Positions 48,165 to 57,954 of a DNA stretch of 64,000 nucleotides are shown one piece after another (position 1 is the stretch's first letter; every line of letters begins with the position of its first letter). The notes under the pieces were generated by a model, which saw only the letters and a program-made list of their open reading frames with translations, had not been told where the DNA came from and made no database searches. The stretch spans positions 131,273,282 to 131,337,281 of the forward strand of contig CP136062.1 of assembly GCA_032622095.1 (NCBI GenBank). The letters run 5' to 3'. A program made the translations under genes and the position numbers. This DNA comes from Siphonodentalium dalli. Taxonomy: Eukaryota; Mollusca; Scaphopoda; Gadilida; Siphonodentaliidae.

Positions 48165-48572
48165 GACTTTAAACTCCATGACAATTTTCATGATGATCAG
48201 ATAAACAGTACGACATGTAGCCCGTGCTAATGGATTGAATTTTGAAATCCAAGATGGCTTCTGGCGGCCATGTTTTTTAGCCGATTAACCCCAAAATGAC
48301 TCGTTCCCATTTACATGTCATTGTTAATATCCATGACAAATTTCAAGAAGATCTGGCCAAAGGTACAACCTGTAGCCCGCGCCAAAGGATTTAGTCATGC
48401 AAAGAGTAAAATCCAAGATGGATGCTGACAGCCATCTTTTTTGGCCGAATGACCCCAAAATGACTCGTTCCCATCTACATCTCATTGTTAGCATACATGA
48501 CAAATTTCATGAAGATCTGACCAAAGCTACGACCTGTAGCCCATGCCAAAGGATTTAGTCATGCAAAGAGTC
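48165..48572 (-). repeat. Satellite S, locus C (about 2.5 monomers)
   Basis: Same monomer phrases and orientation as locus B (TTGAAATCCAAGATGGCTTC, CCCCAAAATGACTCGTTCCC, GCCAAAGGATTTAGTCATGC). It ends abruptly inside a monomer after CATGCAAAGAGT at 48571. Confidence 0.9.
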
Positions 48573-48775
48573 GATTGATCAGAATTCTTTATTTATTTTT
48601 GAATAGCGGTTGCTGCTAACTATTCTGACATTTTGAATGAGGTTTTGGCCACGTGACGGTCATGCGACAAGCAAAACATGCGTGTTGCCATCGTCACGAG
48701 CCGGATTTTCCAGGTGAAATCAAACTCAGTTTGATCGGTCAGATTAAATCGAATCCGACAAAAACCGGCCCAAAG

Positions 48776-48838
48776 TGTGGGCGCACACGATCCCGGTTGT
48801 CCCCGATTTATCCGGCAGCCGAGATCGTGTGCGCCGAC
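48776..48838. repeat. GC-rich stem-loop
   Basis: GGCGCACACGATC pairs with GATCGTGTGCGCC across a loop of about 30 bases. It sits in a locally GC-rich stretch (48650-49100) without a recognisable gene. Could be a small foldback element. Confidence 0.6.
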
Positions 48839-49204
48839 ACTAAGTTGTATTGATTTTTCGCCACTTCACAATCACGGGCATTCACGATTGCCAGACCTGC
48901 TAGGCCTATTGAGTTCCACCGAAGTTCTGTATCTGTAGATACATGTATTACAGTGCAGGAACCAATTCTGGTTGTAGACGACACACTGGTCCAGGTGCTA
49001 CCACGGCCGAGTAACTTTATAACCCTGTGGTGACTCCAGTACCATTCTTTAACGTGCACACACCAAGGCGTGTACACGGGTCATGCAGCCAGTAAATTAA
49101 TGTCCGCACCTGATCGGACAGCGTGGCTGCACCCACGACAACATACCTATTACCTGGACAAGTGTTGTAATGGGGGGGGGCCTGACAAACTTGGTATCTG
49201 ACCG

Positions 49205-49304
49205 AGTTCTGATTTTTGTCAGAATACCCTGCCCAGGTTCAAGTTGCGATCCCCGGTCCGCTAGCACGAGAGACCAATACGCTACCTCTCGGCTACCGAC
49301 TTCC
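49205..49304 (-). repeat. tRNA-derived SINE head, interrupted by a MITE
   Basis: The minus strand reads GGTAGCCGAGAGGTAGCG, TATTGGTCTCTCG, GCGGACCGGGGATCGC, AACTTGAACC. The A-box-like start and a D-arm/anticodon-arm layout resemble tRNA-derived SINEs. The B-box position is degenerate, so it is not a functional tRNA gene. The upstream GGAAGTCGG is duplicated on the far side of the MITE at 49305-49479. Confidence 0.45.
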
Positions 49305-49479
49305 TAGTCCAACAAATTAGACTATTCGGGTTAAGATATATTTTCATATTTGGACATTTACGATTATCTTAACCCTTCTAAGGGATTAACTTCATTAAGG
49401 CCACATAAATAAATGTCCAAATATTAAAATAGGTCTTGACTTAAATTACTTAATCCGAATCGTCTAATTTGTTGGACTA
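49305..49479. mobile_element. MITE with 9-bp target-site duplication
   Basis: Inverted ends TAGTCCAACAAATTAGAC and GTCTAATTTGTTGGACTA; CCGACTTCC flanks both sides (49296-49304 and 49480-49488). Inner boxes GGTTAAGATA / TATCTTAACC and AATGTCCAAATAT also pair. 175 bp, no ORF. A 9-bp duplication is typical of Mutator-like elements, which is the best guess. Confidence 0.85.
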
Positions 49480-49799
49480 CCGACTTCCCAGTTATTGAGT
49501 TATTGACTACAGCAAATACTTACACTCCGATTTCTTGATCCTGAAACATCGACTGGTTCTTCAAGTACGTTTGTTTGCGTCCGATGTGAAGTGAAATACA
49601 AGAATTTAATTTGTGAAGGGTAAACGTGGTAAACGCCATTTTGTACGATGAGAAATCACGTGACTACACATATCACGTGAGCTGGCAAATCCCTGATTCT
49701 GATGTGGACAAGCTCACCCAGCGTCCATGACGTCTCAAATAAATATTATGGCAAGCCGATAACTGATTCTGGTAGACTTTCTTCACTCGTTAGATTCCG

Positions 49800-51775
49800 G
49801 CTTACGGTAGTCTATGGGTGCCCATTTGAACCCCTGGATGGCGGCAATTTTTGGATTGGGATAGGGTTATGGGGTGTGAAAACAGTTCCTTGTGGGAGGC
49901 GGAAGGGGGCACAATGTAACTATGGGAGGCCAAATTCACATATATTAATAATTGCGTTTCAGCGCAATTCAATTGCGCTTCAGTGCAATTGATGAAGCGC
50001 AATTGAATTGGACTGAAGCGAAATCAATTGCGCTTCAGCACAATTCATTTGCGCAATTATTTTCCCATATATGGGAACGCCCACTTGTATTTGGGTCTAC
50101 AAGTGGATCATCATACAACACACTTTGTTTGACATAAATCGGTCAAGGGGCCGAGAAATGGCATGGGCACCCTATTCAAACCCCTCTGGACGGCGGAAAT
50201 TTTGGATCGGGATGGGGTGTGTGGGATGTATGACGAGTTCATTGAGGGGAACTCATAAAAGCCCTTTATTTGACCTAAACCGGTCAAGGGCCGATAAACG
50301 GCATATATGCCCCATTTGAAACCCTCTGGGTGGCAGCCATTTTGGATCGTGGTGTGGTGAATATTTAGATCGGCGTAGGGCCACCCTACAATTACACCCT
50401 TTGTTTAACCTAAATCGGCCAATAAATTGCGCGAGTGGCCTATTTGAACCCCACTGGACGGCGGCCATTTTTGGATCAGGATGCATGGGTGAATATTTAG
50501 ATCGGATAGGGGTCATCCTAAAACACCATTTGTTTGACATTAAACGAAAAAAATGGCACGAGTGCCCTATCTGATATCCATTGGATGGCGGCCATTTTGG
50601 ATGGAAGTGGGTTCGTCGGGTTAATTAGAAAGAGGGCCACACAAAACCTATTATTTGATATAGGTTTATGAAACCTAAATCGATTAAGGGTCTAGGGTTG
50701 ACATGGTGCCCAATTTGAACCCATCTGGACAGTGGCCATTTTAGACTGGGGTCGGGTGAACGAGGTGAATATTTAGATTGGCTTGGGGCCACACGCAACA
50801 TCCTTTATTTGAACTAAATCGGGTAAATGGCCATGGAGCCCTATTTGAACTCCTCTTGATTCTTTGAATCTGGAAGGGATGAATGGGGTGAATATTTAAA
50901 TTGGCCGGGGCCATCATACAACGCCATTTGTTTGACCTAAATCGACCAAGGGGACGAGAAATTGCATATATATGTACCCTATTTGAACCCCTCTGTGTGG
51001 CGGCCATTTTGGACCAGGTTGGGGTGTGTGCAAAGATTTGATTGTAGGACACCCTAGAACGCTATTTATTTGACATAAATCTGCCAAGGGACCTATGCCA
51101 TATTTGAACCCATCCGGTTGGCGTCCATTTTGGATCGGTGTGGTGTGAATATTTAGATCGGCTAGGCGGCCACTCTACAACACCCTTTGTTTGACATATA
51201 CCGGTCAAAGGACCGATGCATGAGTAGGCCTACCTATTTGAACCCCTCTGGAGGGCGTCCATTTTAGATCAGGTAGGTGCATATTTAGATAGGCTTGTGA
51301 GTCATCCTACAACACCGCTATGGGGTCACCATACAATACATTTGTTTGACCTAGATTGGTCAAGGGGCCGAGAAATGGCATGGGTGCCATATTTGAACTC
51401 TTCTGGACAGCGGCCATTTTGAATCGGGGGTTGAATGGGGTAAATATTTAGATTGGCTTGGGAGCCACTATACAACGCCCTTTGTTTGACCTAAATCGGT
51501 CGAGGCCGAGAAATGACAGGGGTACCCTATATGAACTCATCTGGACGGCGGCCATTTTTTTGATGAGGGTGGGGTGTTTGGAAAGAGTGATTTGGTGCAA
51601 TCTATAGCATCCTTTATTTGACCTAAATCGGTTAAGGGGCCGAGAAATTACATTGGTGCCCTATTTGAATCCCTCTGGATGACGGCATTTTTGGATCGGG
51701 GTGGTGCGTGGGGGGGGGGGGGGGGGGTACATTGTGGGCACCATATAATACCCTTTGTTTTACCTTGTACAACTT
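49800..51775 (+). repeat. Tandem family C (about 13 monomers of 130-150 bp)
   Basis: Each monomer contains CCTATTTGAACCCCTCTGGA, CGGCGGCCATTTTGGATC, a GGGGTG-rich stretch, GAATATTTAGATCGGCT, CACCCT.CAACACCCTTTG, TTTGACCTAAATCGGTCAA and GGGGCCGAGAAATGGCA. Copies of the CGGCCATTTTGG core lie near 49840, 50190, 50330, 50455, 50585, 50730, 51000, 51120, 51255, 51410, 51545 and 51675. One monomer is interrupted by the insertion at 49921-50069. A G16 run lies near 51711. No protein is encoded. Confidence 0.92.
49921..50069. mobile_element. TATGGG palindrome-array element, subfamily 3
   Basis: Starts TATGGGAGGCCAAATTCAC, close to the terminus of the 45-47 kb elements, and ends TTTTCCCATA. The interior consists of AATTGCGCTTCAGCGCAATT-type boxes (about six in 110 bases) in place of ATTTGCGCTTAAGCGCAAAT. 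It is inserted in family C. No matching 6-bp flank was found, so the right boundary is uncertain. Confidence 0.72.
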
Positions 51776-51845
51776 TTGAATAAGGAATAAGGAATGGAAC
51801 TAATCTTTGTTGTCCGTGTTCCTTAATCTCATATTTTATATCGTA

Positions 51846-52470
51846 ACTAGCAGGTGGACCCGACTTCGTCCGGGCTGTTTCCCCTCTGCTTTTCGGCGAA
51901 TTGCGCGATTTGACCTTGAATTGTCCATTTTGAAGGTCAAGGTCAGGTGGGGGTCACGATTAGACCCGTCCAAAACACTGCCCAGGCAAAAGTACCCGAC
52001 AAAAGTACCTCCATCCGGTTTTACCCGATTTGACCACGAATTTATAATTTTGAAGGTCAATGTCAGGTCGGGGTCACGAATTGACCCGTCCAAAACACCC
52101 AGTGGAAAAAAGTAACCATATGTATCAAATTCCGTCAAAATCCCATAAAAATTCGCGATTTGATCTTGAATTGACCCGATTTCAAGGTCACGTCGCACGG
52201 GCAAACGAATAGGCTTATGATACTCCACATACGAAAGTATCCCCAGACACTAATTTTCATCGAAATCACGTGATACTCGGGAGTTCGACCTGGAAATGAC
52301 CCGATTTCAAGGTCAAGGTCACGTCGCACGGGCAAATTAATAGGCCCATGCCACTCCCCGGCCGAAAGTACCCCCACATACCAAGTTTCATCGAATTCGG
52401 CCGTTTTCGAGTCCATCGCGAACAGACAGACAGACATACACACACACAGACAAATTTCTCAACATATATA
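51846..52470 (+). mobile_element. T1 repeat element, copy d
   Basis: Head ACTAGCAGGTGGACCCGAC. Internal units of about 115 bp contain CGATTTGACCTTGAATTG, TTTTGAAGGTCAAGGTCAGG, GGGGTCACGA and GACCCGTCCAAAACAC, repeated two to four times. The tail is ACCAAGTTTCATCGAATTCG, CGTTTTCGAGTCCATCGCG, a CAGACA/ACAC run and TTTCTCAACATATATAATAG. It abuts the next head at 52475. The internal unit differs from the 122-bp monomer of copies e-g, so T1 head and tail enclose different arrays. Confidence 0.8.
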
Positions 52471-52474
52471 ATAG

Positions 52475-53686
52475 ACTAGCCGATGAGCCCGATGTTGTCC
52501 TGGCTATTCAAAAACCAAATTTCAAGTCGATAGCTCTACCCAGCCCTGCGTTGTCCGGGCATCGATCTATACAATATACGTCGATGGTCCGGGCTATTCA
52601 AAAACCAAATTTCAAGTCGATAGCTCTACCCGTTTCCGAGATCTGGTCTGCGCATGCGCGAAGCTGGCGTCGCACGGGCTCGGCGACCCGATAAAATTCG
52701 TATCCGGGGCAAGATACATTCACATACCAAATATCAAGTCGATAGCTCCACCCGTTTCCGATATCTCGTCTGCGCATGCGCGAAGCTGACGTCGCACTGG
52801 CTCGGCGACCCGATAAAATTCGTATCCGGGGCAATATACATTCACATACCAAATTTCAAGTCGATAGCTCCACCCGTTTCCGAGATCTCGTCTGCGCATG
52901 CGCGAAGCTGGCGCGTCGCACGAGCTCGGCGACCCGATAAAATTCGTATCCGGGGCAAGATACATTCACATAGAAAATTTCAAGTCGATAGCTCCACCCG
53001 TTTCCGATATCTCGTCTGCGCATGCGCGAAGCTGACGTCGCACTGGCTCGGCGACCCGATAAAATTCGTATCCGGGGCAATATACATTCACATACCAAAT
53101 TTCAAGTCGATAGCTCCACCCGTTTCCGAGATCTCGTCTGCGCATGCGCGAAGCTGGCGCGTCGCACGGGCTCGGCGACCCGATAAAATTCGTATCCGGG
53201 GCAAGATACATTCACATAGAAAATTTCAAGTCGATAGCTCCACCCGTTTCCGATATCTCGTCTGTGCATGCGCGAAGCTGACGTCGCACTGGCTCGGCGA
53301 CCCGATAAAATTCGTATCCGGGGCAATATACATTCACATACCAAATTTCAAGTCGATAGCTCCACCCGTTTCCGAGATCTCGTCTGCGCATGCGCGAAGC
53401 TGGCGTCGCACGGGCTCGGCGACCCGATAAAATTCGTATCCGGGGCAAAATACATTCACATAGAAAATTTCAAGTCGATAGCTCAACCCGTTTCCGAGAT
53501 CTCGTCTGCGCATGCGCGAAGCGGGCGCCGCACGGGCTCGCCAATACGACAACGACGACCGCCTGGTCAAACTACACACACGTACCAAGTTTCGTCCCGA
53601 TCGGTCGAGAATCGTAGATTTGTATAAATGACATACATACATATACAGACATACAGACAGACATACAGAGGTCTTCAAAATATATA
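52475..53686 (+). mobile_element. T1 repeat element, copy e, with 246-bp higher-order dimers
   Basis: Head ACTAGCCGATGAGCCCGA. Eight monomers follow; the CGCATGCGC box sits at about 52651, 52773, 52895, 53019, 53141, 53265, 53387 and 53509 (spacings 122, 122, 124, 122, 124, 122, 122). Two monomer types alternate: GAGATCTCG...GGCGCGTCGCAC...CATAGAAAA and GATATCTCG...GACGTCGCACTGG...CATACCAAA. The tail is GTACCAAGTTTCGTCCCGAT, a CATA/CAGA run, then GGTCTTCAAAATATATAG. The 246-bp dimer is a multiple of three, which explains a spurious 258-codon ORF. Confidence 0.88.
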
Positions 53687-53690
53687 GGAG

Positions 53691-54360
53691 ACTAGCCGAT
53701 GAGCCCGACGTTGTCCGGGCTATTCAAAAACCAAATTTCAAGTCGATAGCTATTCAAAAACCAAATTTCAAGTCGATAGCTCCACCCGTTTCCGAGATCT
53801 GGTCTGCGCATGCGCGAAGCTGAGGCCCGACGTTGTCCGGGCTATTCAAAAACCAAATTTCAAGTCGATAGCTCTACCCAGCACGACGTTCCAAATTTCA
53901 AGTCGATAGCTCTACCCGTTTCCGAGATCTGGTCTGCGCATGCGCGAAGCTGACGTCGCACGGGCTCGTCGACCCAATAAAATTCGTATCCGGGGCAAGA
54001 TACATTCAAACACCAAAATTCAAGTCGATAGCTCCACCCGTTTCGGAGATCTCGTCTGCGCATGCGCGAAGCTGGCGTCGCACGGGCTCGTCGACCCGAT
54101 AAAATTCGTATCCGGGGCAAGATACATTCACATAGCAACTTTCAAGTCGATAGCTCCACCCGTTTCCGAGATCTCGTTTGCGCATGCGCGAAGCGGGCGC
54201 CGCACGGGCTCGCCAATACGACAACGTCCACCGCCTGGTCAAACTACACACACGTACCAAGTTTCGTCCCGATCGGTCGAGAATCGTAGATTTGTATTAA
54301 TGACAAACATACAGACAAACATACAGACAGACAGACAGACAGAGGTCTTCAAAATATATA
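53691..54360 (+). mobile_element. T1 repeat element, copy f
   Basis: Head ACTAGCCGATGAGCCCGACG with duplicated CAAATTTCAAGTCGATAGCT starts. Three to four 122-bp monomers follow, partly rearranged near 53750-53900, then the standard tail with (CAGA)n and GGTCTTCAAAATATATA. It is directly followed by the next head, so copies e, f and g form a head-to-tail chain. Confidence 0.85.
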
Positions 54361-54364
54361 TGAG

Positions 54365-55048
54365 ACTAGCCGATGAGCCCGACGTTGTCCGGGCTATTCA
54401 AAAACCAAATTTCAAGTCGATAGCTCTACCCAACCCGAAATTTCAAGTCGATAGCTCCACCCGTTTCCGAGATCTGGTCTGCGCATGCGCGAAGCTGGCG
54501 TCGCACGGGCTCGGCGACCCGATAAAATTCGTATCCGGGGCAAGATACATTCACATACCAAATTTCAAGTCGATAGCTCCACCCGTTTCCGAGATCTCGT
54601 CTGCGCATGCGCGAAGCTGGCGCCGCACGGGCTCGACGACCCGATAAAATTCGTATCCGGGGCAAGATACATTCATATACCAAATTTCAAGTCGATAGCT
54701 CCACCCGTTTCCGAGATCTCGTCTGCGCATGCGCGAAGCTGGCGTCGCACGGGCTCGACGACCCGATAAAATTCGTATCCGGGGCAAGATACATTCACAT
54801 ACCAAATTTCAAGTCGATAGCTCCACCCGTTTCCGAGATCTCGTCTGCGCATGCGCGAAGCTGGCGTCGCACGGGCTCGACGACCCGATAAAATTCGTAT
54901 CCGGGGCAAGATACATTCACATACCAAATATCAAACTACACACACGTACCAAGTTTCGTCCCGATCGGTCGAGAATCGTAGATTTGTATTAATGACAGAC
55001 AAACAAACAGACAAACAGACAGACAGACAGAGGTCTTCAAAATATATA
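54365..55048 (+). mobile_element. T1 repeat element, copy g
   Basis: Head ACTAGCCGATGAGCCCGACG; four 122-bp monomers very similar to each other (54450-54925, CGCATGCGC near 54483, 54605, 54727, 54849). The last is cut short and joined directly to the tail (ACTACACACACGTACCAAGT), which ends in (ACAG)n and GGTCTTCAAAATATATA. High mutual identity suggests recent homogenisation. Confidence 0.87.
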
Positions 55049-55324
55049 TGAGATTGGGAAGCATACACGCGTAAGATTTCATGGAAATACGCAACATTTT
55101 TTTTTAATTTGATGTCGATATTGGTACTGTATATCAGTTTAAGACGTGTACTCAAAACGGGTCCTTTTCAACCATTCATTTAAAAACATCCATGCATCGA
55201 TTCGTTTATACCTCATACCCACTCTTTAACTAGTATACATGTAGATATGCACACTTCAATGCATAGAGATGCCGATATTGCCCACCCCTACACACACAAG
55301 GCAATGACCATAAACGCTATACAC
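55049..55324. other. No gene recognised
   Basis: AT-rich, with an A/T run near 55100. Nothing supportable. Confidence 0.4.
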
Positions 55325-56300
55325 ACAAAACTATCGGTTGGGTTTTATTACAGTTTTATAGATAAACATAATGGACTCTGGATAAGGTTACAATTAGTGT
55401 TCTATATGTCATAATGGTGGGCCCGTGATCAGACCATCATTAAGAGATATAAATGGTAATAGTGGGCTCGATAGGCGTATACGGTCCACACTTACGTATC
55501 TATAGATGGTAAAGAATTTCCGTCATTACGTATTTATATCTGATAAGTCTATGCGGATCGGGTGCACCCGAAGTTCCAATCCCCAAATCGACAGCTTGAG
55601 TCGAAACGGCAATAACCTCTAACTTGCCGCCGGTTCCGCCAGATACGCAAAATCCAAAAAAGGCACCAACACCTCCCGGCTGGCTGTCTGATCACGGAAG
55701 TGGACATCAGAGCATGCAGCGAATACCCCTCGCTAGCTGTAGCGGAAGTGAATACAGTAACCCATATATACGCGGCGGTCGAATTCGATATATGAATGTA
55801 TACGCAAAATGCCGAAAATAGCAACCACCTACCGTACCGCTAGCTACCAGGGGACCGAGCGAGATGGGGCATGAAATGTCGTGCAAAATAGACCTGTATA
55901 TACCAAAGTTCCAATCCCCAAGCAGATAGCTGGAGTGGAAACGGCACCTTAACCCCTAACTTGCGGCCGGTTCCGTCAGTTACCCAAAATCCAACAAGGG
56001 ACCGACCGCCACTCCTTAGCTATATACCTAGCTGACCACGGAAAGGGACATCATATCACGCAGCGAATACCCCTCTGCGTTCATGGGCGATCAGGTAAGT
56101 CGCTAGCTGTAGCGGAAGTCAATATATTAACACATACGCTGCGGTCGAATTCGCTATGAATGTATATATACAACGTAAAACGCCGAGAATAACACCCGCC
56201 CACCGTATATATACCGCCTGCAGAGGTCCGAAAGAGATGGGGCATGTATTATTGTGCAGAATACACATGTATATACCAAAGTTCCAACGACATGTTAGTT
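55325..56300 (+). repeat. R1 repeat: inverted flank plus two tandem units
   Basis: 55325-55560 is the reverse complement of 14930-15165. At 55559-55570 the sequence turns through the palindrome CGGGTGCACCCG into R1 units on the plus strand. Unit starts (AAGTTCCAATCCCC) lie at about 55571, 55906 and, degraded, 56279, giving unit lengths of roughly 336 and 373 bp. Units carry CTAACTTGC.GCCGGTTCCG, CGCTAGCTGTAGCGGAAGT, CGGTCGAATTCG and GAGCGAGATGGGGCATG. Non-coding. Confidence 0.85.
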
Positions 56301-56843
56301 ATGTCGGAGATATTAACTATTTTCATATATGACCGGGACTTGTAATGTAAGCTTAGTACATGACTGTACGCAAGAACGAACAAGGTGTTTCCCGTTCATC
56401 CAAGATTGGCGTTGAAAATTGTCACCATTCAGACCATTAACCTGCATTTCGTTTCCATTGTTTACCTGCAATTACTGTTAGAGCTACATTGATTCACTCA
56501 ATCTCAGAAAAAAAAGAAAAAAAGAGAATGAACGAGAAGCAGGTGTACTAGACGAGATCACCGAGAAAATTGCCGAGCGATATATCAATGTTGTTGAGGG
56601 ATATCACGCGAGAAAATAAGCGTTCTTGTCACTTGTGATAGTGGCGCCTACTTTAATGTGGTAACTTGGAACTGATCTCAACATAAGAGTGTTTCTATGT
56701 TTGTGATCTCGTACACCTGCTTCTCGGGCATTATAATTTTGTCGATTGTGTGAGTATTCATTTGCCTCTTTTTGCGTATCAACATTTCACTCAAAGTGTT
56801 GTAAATCAACTTCAATTTTGATGGCCAATAAATATGGCATTAG
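56301..56843. other. Unassigned; contains a small TIR element
   Basis: CGAGAAGCAGGTGTAC...GAGATCAC (56533-56561) is repeated inverted at 56703-56726, giving an approximately 195-bp miniature element candidate. The rest is AT-rich with no gene. Confidence 0.55.
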
Positions 56844-57281
56844 TATGGAATCCTATTAGGTCCACTTGCTAATGGTGCTTTCGGCGCGTGCCGAAAGCGA
56901 AAAAAAGTGCGCCATTAGTAACGCGCCGAAAGCGTCGAAAGCGACAAAAAGTGCACCGAAAGATACCCTAATGGCGCACTTTTTGTCGCTTCCGGCGCGC
57001 GCCATTAGGGAGTGGACCTAATAGTATGCATAATGGCGCATTCGGCGCGCGCCGAAAGCGACAAAAAGTGCGCCATTAGTAACGCGCCGAAACATGCGCT
57101 TATATCGCGCCGAAAGCGACAAAAAGTGCGCCGAAAGCGACAAATAGTGCGCCGTAACGGCGCATATTTTGTCGATGTCGGCGCTTTCGGCGCTTTCGGC
57201 GCGTTACTAATGGCGCACTTTTTGTCGCTTTCGGCGCGCGCCGAAAGCGCCATTAGGAAGTGGCCCTAATAGGATTCCATA
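56844..57281. mobile_element. Foldback element of GGCGCGCC / CGAAAGCGAC modules, TSD CATTAG
   Basis: Starts TATGGAATCCTATTAGGTCC and ends with the complement (GGATTCCATA at 57272-57281); CATTAG flanks both sides (56838-56843, 57282-57287). The interior is assembled from the modules GCGCCATTAG, TTTCGGCGCGCGCCGAAA and GCGACAAAAAGTGCGCC in both orientations, so the whole 438 bp can fold on itself in many registers. A CCATTAGGGAGTGGACCTAATAG-like terminus (e.g. AGTGGACCTAATAG near 57011) also occurs internally, suggesting a dimer of an older unit. No transposase. Confidence 0.9.
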
Positions 57282-57287
57282 CATTAG

Positions 57288-57774
57288 ATATCAATATGCA
57301 AAGAATCAATTTCAAGATTCCTTCCAACAACAATGTTTTTCATCTAAAATAAATTACAATCACACACTGTATAGCTCAGGTCTACTGGAAGTGGTATCCA
57401 TTATGCTTGTAACATTTCAGAATGATTCGCTAATGTATTAGGGCTATAGTGTGTTCAGATATATTCAAAACACAACCACAGGGTGTTGGGAAATTTTCGT
57501 CTGTGAGACAAGTTTGCCGCCGGTCACTTGCACCCCCCCCCCCCATATGGACACCTCACCCTCGCATATTTTACACGAAAACATTCCTATTATATATTTC
57601 TCACTTAATTAGTTTGTTGAAAAGTGTCATGGCATACAGAAATATAAATAAATGACGATATTAATGAATCTACCATTTACTTTGATAACAGTGGTAATGA
57701 TATATTAATTATTATAACCAATGTCGATAGTGTTTATAGTGATTATGCTCGAGCGATCGACTTGGTAATTGGAA
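57288..57774. other. No gene recognised
   Basis: A C-run lies at about 57532-57544. ORFs here come from it or from AT-rich sequence. Confidence 0.4.
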
Positions 57775-57953
57775 CGTTGGTACATACAGGTCTACTCTGC
57801 ACCATAATGAATGCCACATCCCGCTCGGTTCCCGGGTGGCGGTACTTCCGGCGGATGTTATTTTTGGCGTTCTTGTGTATACAAGCATTCATAGCGAATA
57901 CGACAGCAGCGTATATGGGTTAATATATTCATTTCCGCTACAGCTGGCGACTT
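57775..57953 (-). repeat. R1 repeat, part left of the LINE insertion
   Basis: Read on the minus strand, this is the second half of an R1 unit (CAGCTGTAGCGGAAATGAAT, GTCGTATTCGCTATGAATG, GAGCGGGATGTGGCATTC, GTGCAGAGTAGACCTGTATG). It ends at the LINE insertion and continues at 61021, so the target was an R1 copy. Confidence 0.85.
57942..57953. repeat. Target-site duplication, left
   Basis: AGCTGGCGACTT, identical to 61009-61020. It lies inside R1, where uninterrupted copies read AAGTCGCTAGCTGTAGCGG on the opposite strand. Confidence 0.92.
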
Positions 57954-57954
57954 A

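Noticed and set aside
49205-49304. Functional tRNA gene
   Set aside because: The T-arm/B-box region is degenerate and no full cloverleaf can be drawn; a SINE head is the better reading.
50253-51052. Minus-strand ORFs with KMAA and WGSNR repeats
   Set aside because: Product of tandem family C; no conserved protein.
52654-53430. 258-codon open frame with an internally repeated protein
   Set aside because: It is the 246-bp dimer (82 codons, a multiple of three) read through. Both strands and several frames are open for the same reason, and monomer changes do not follow codon positions.
56844-57281. CpG-island-like promoter because of GGCGCGCC density
   Set aside because: The GC richness is confined to a 438-bp foldback element with a perfect target duplication.
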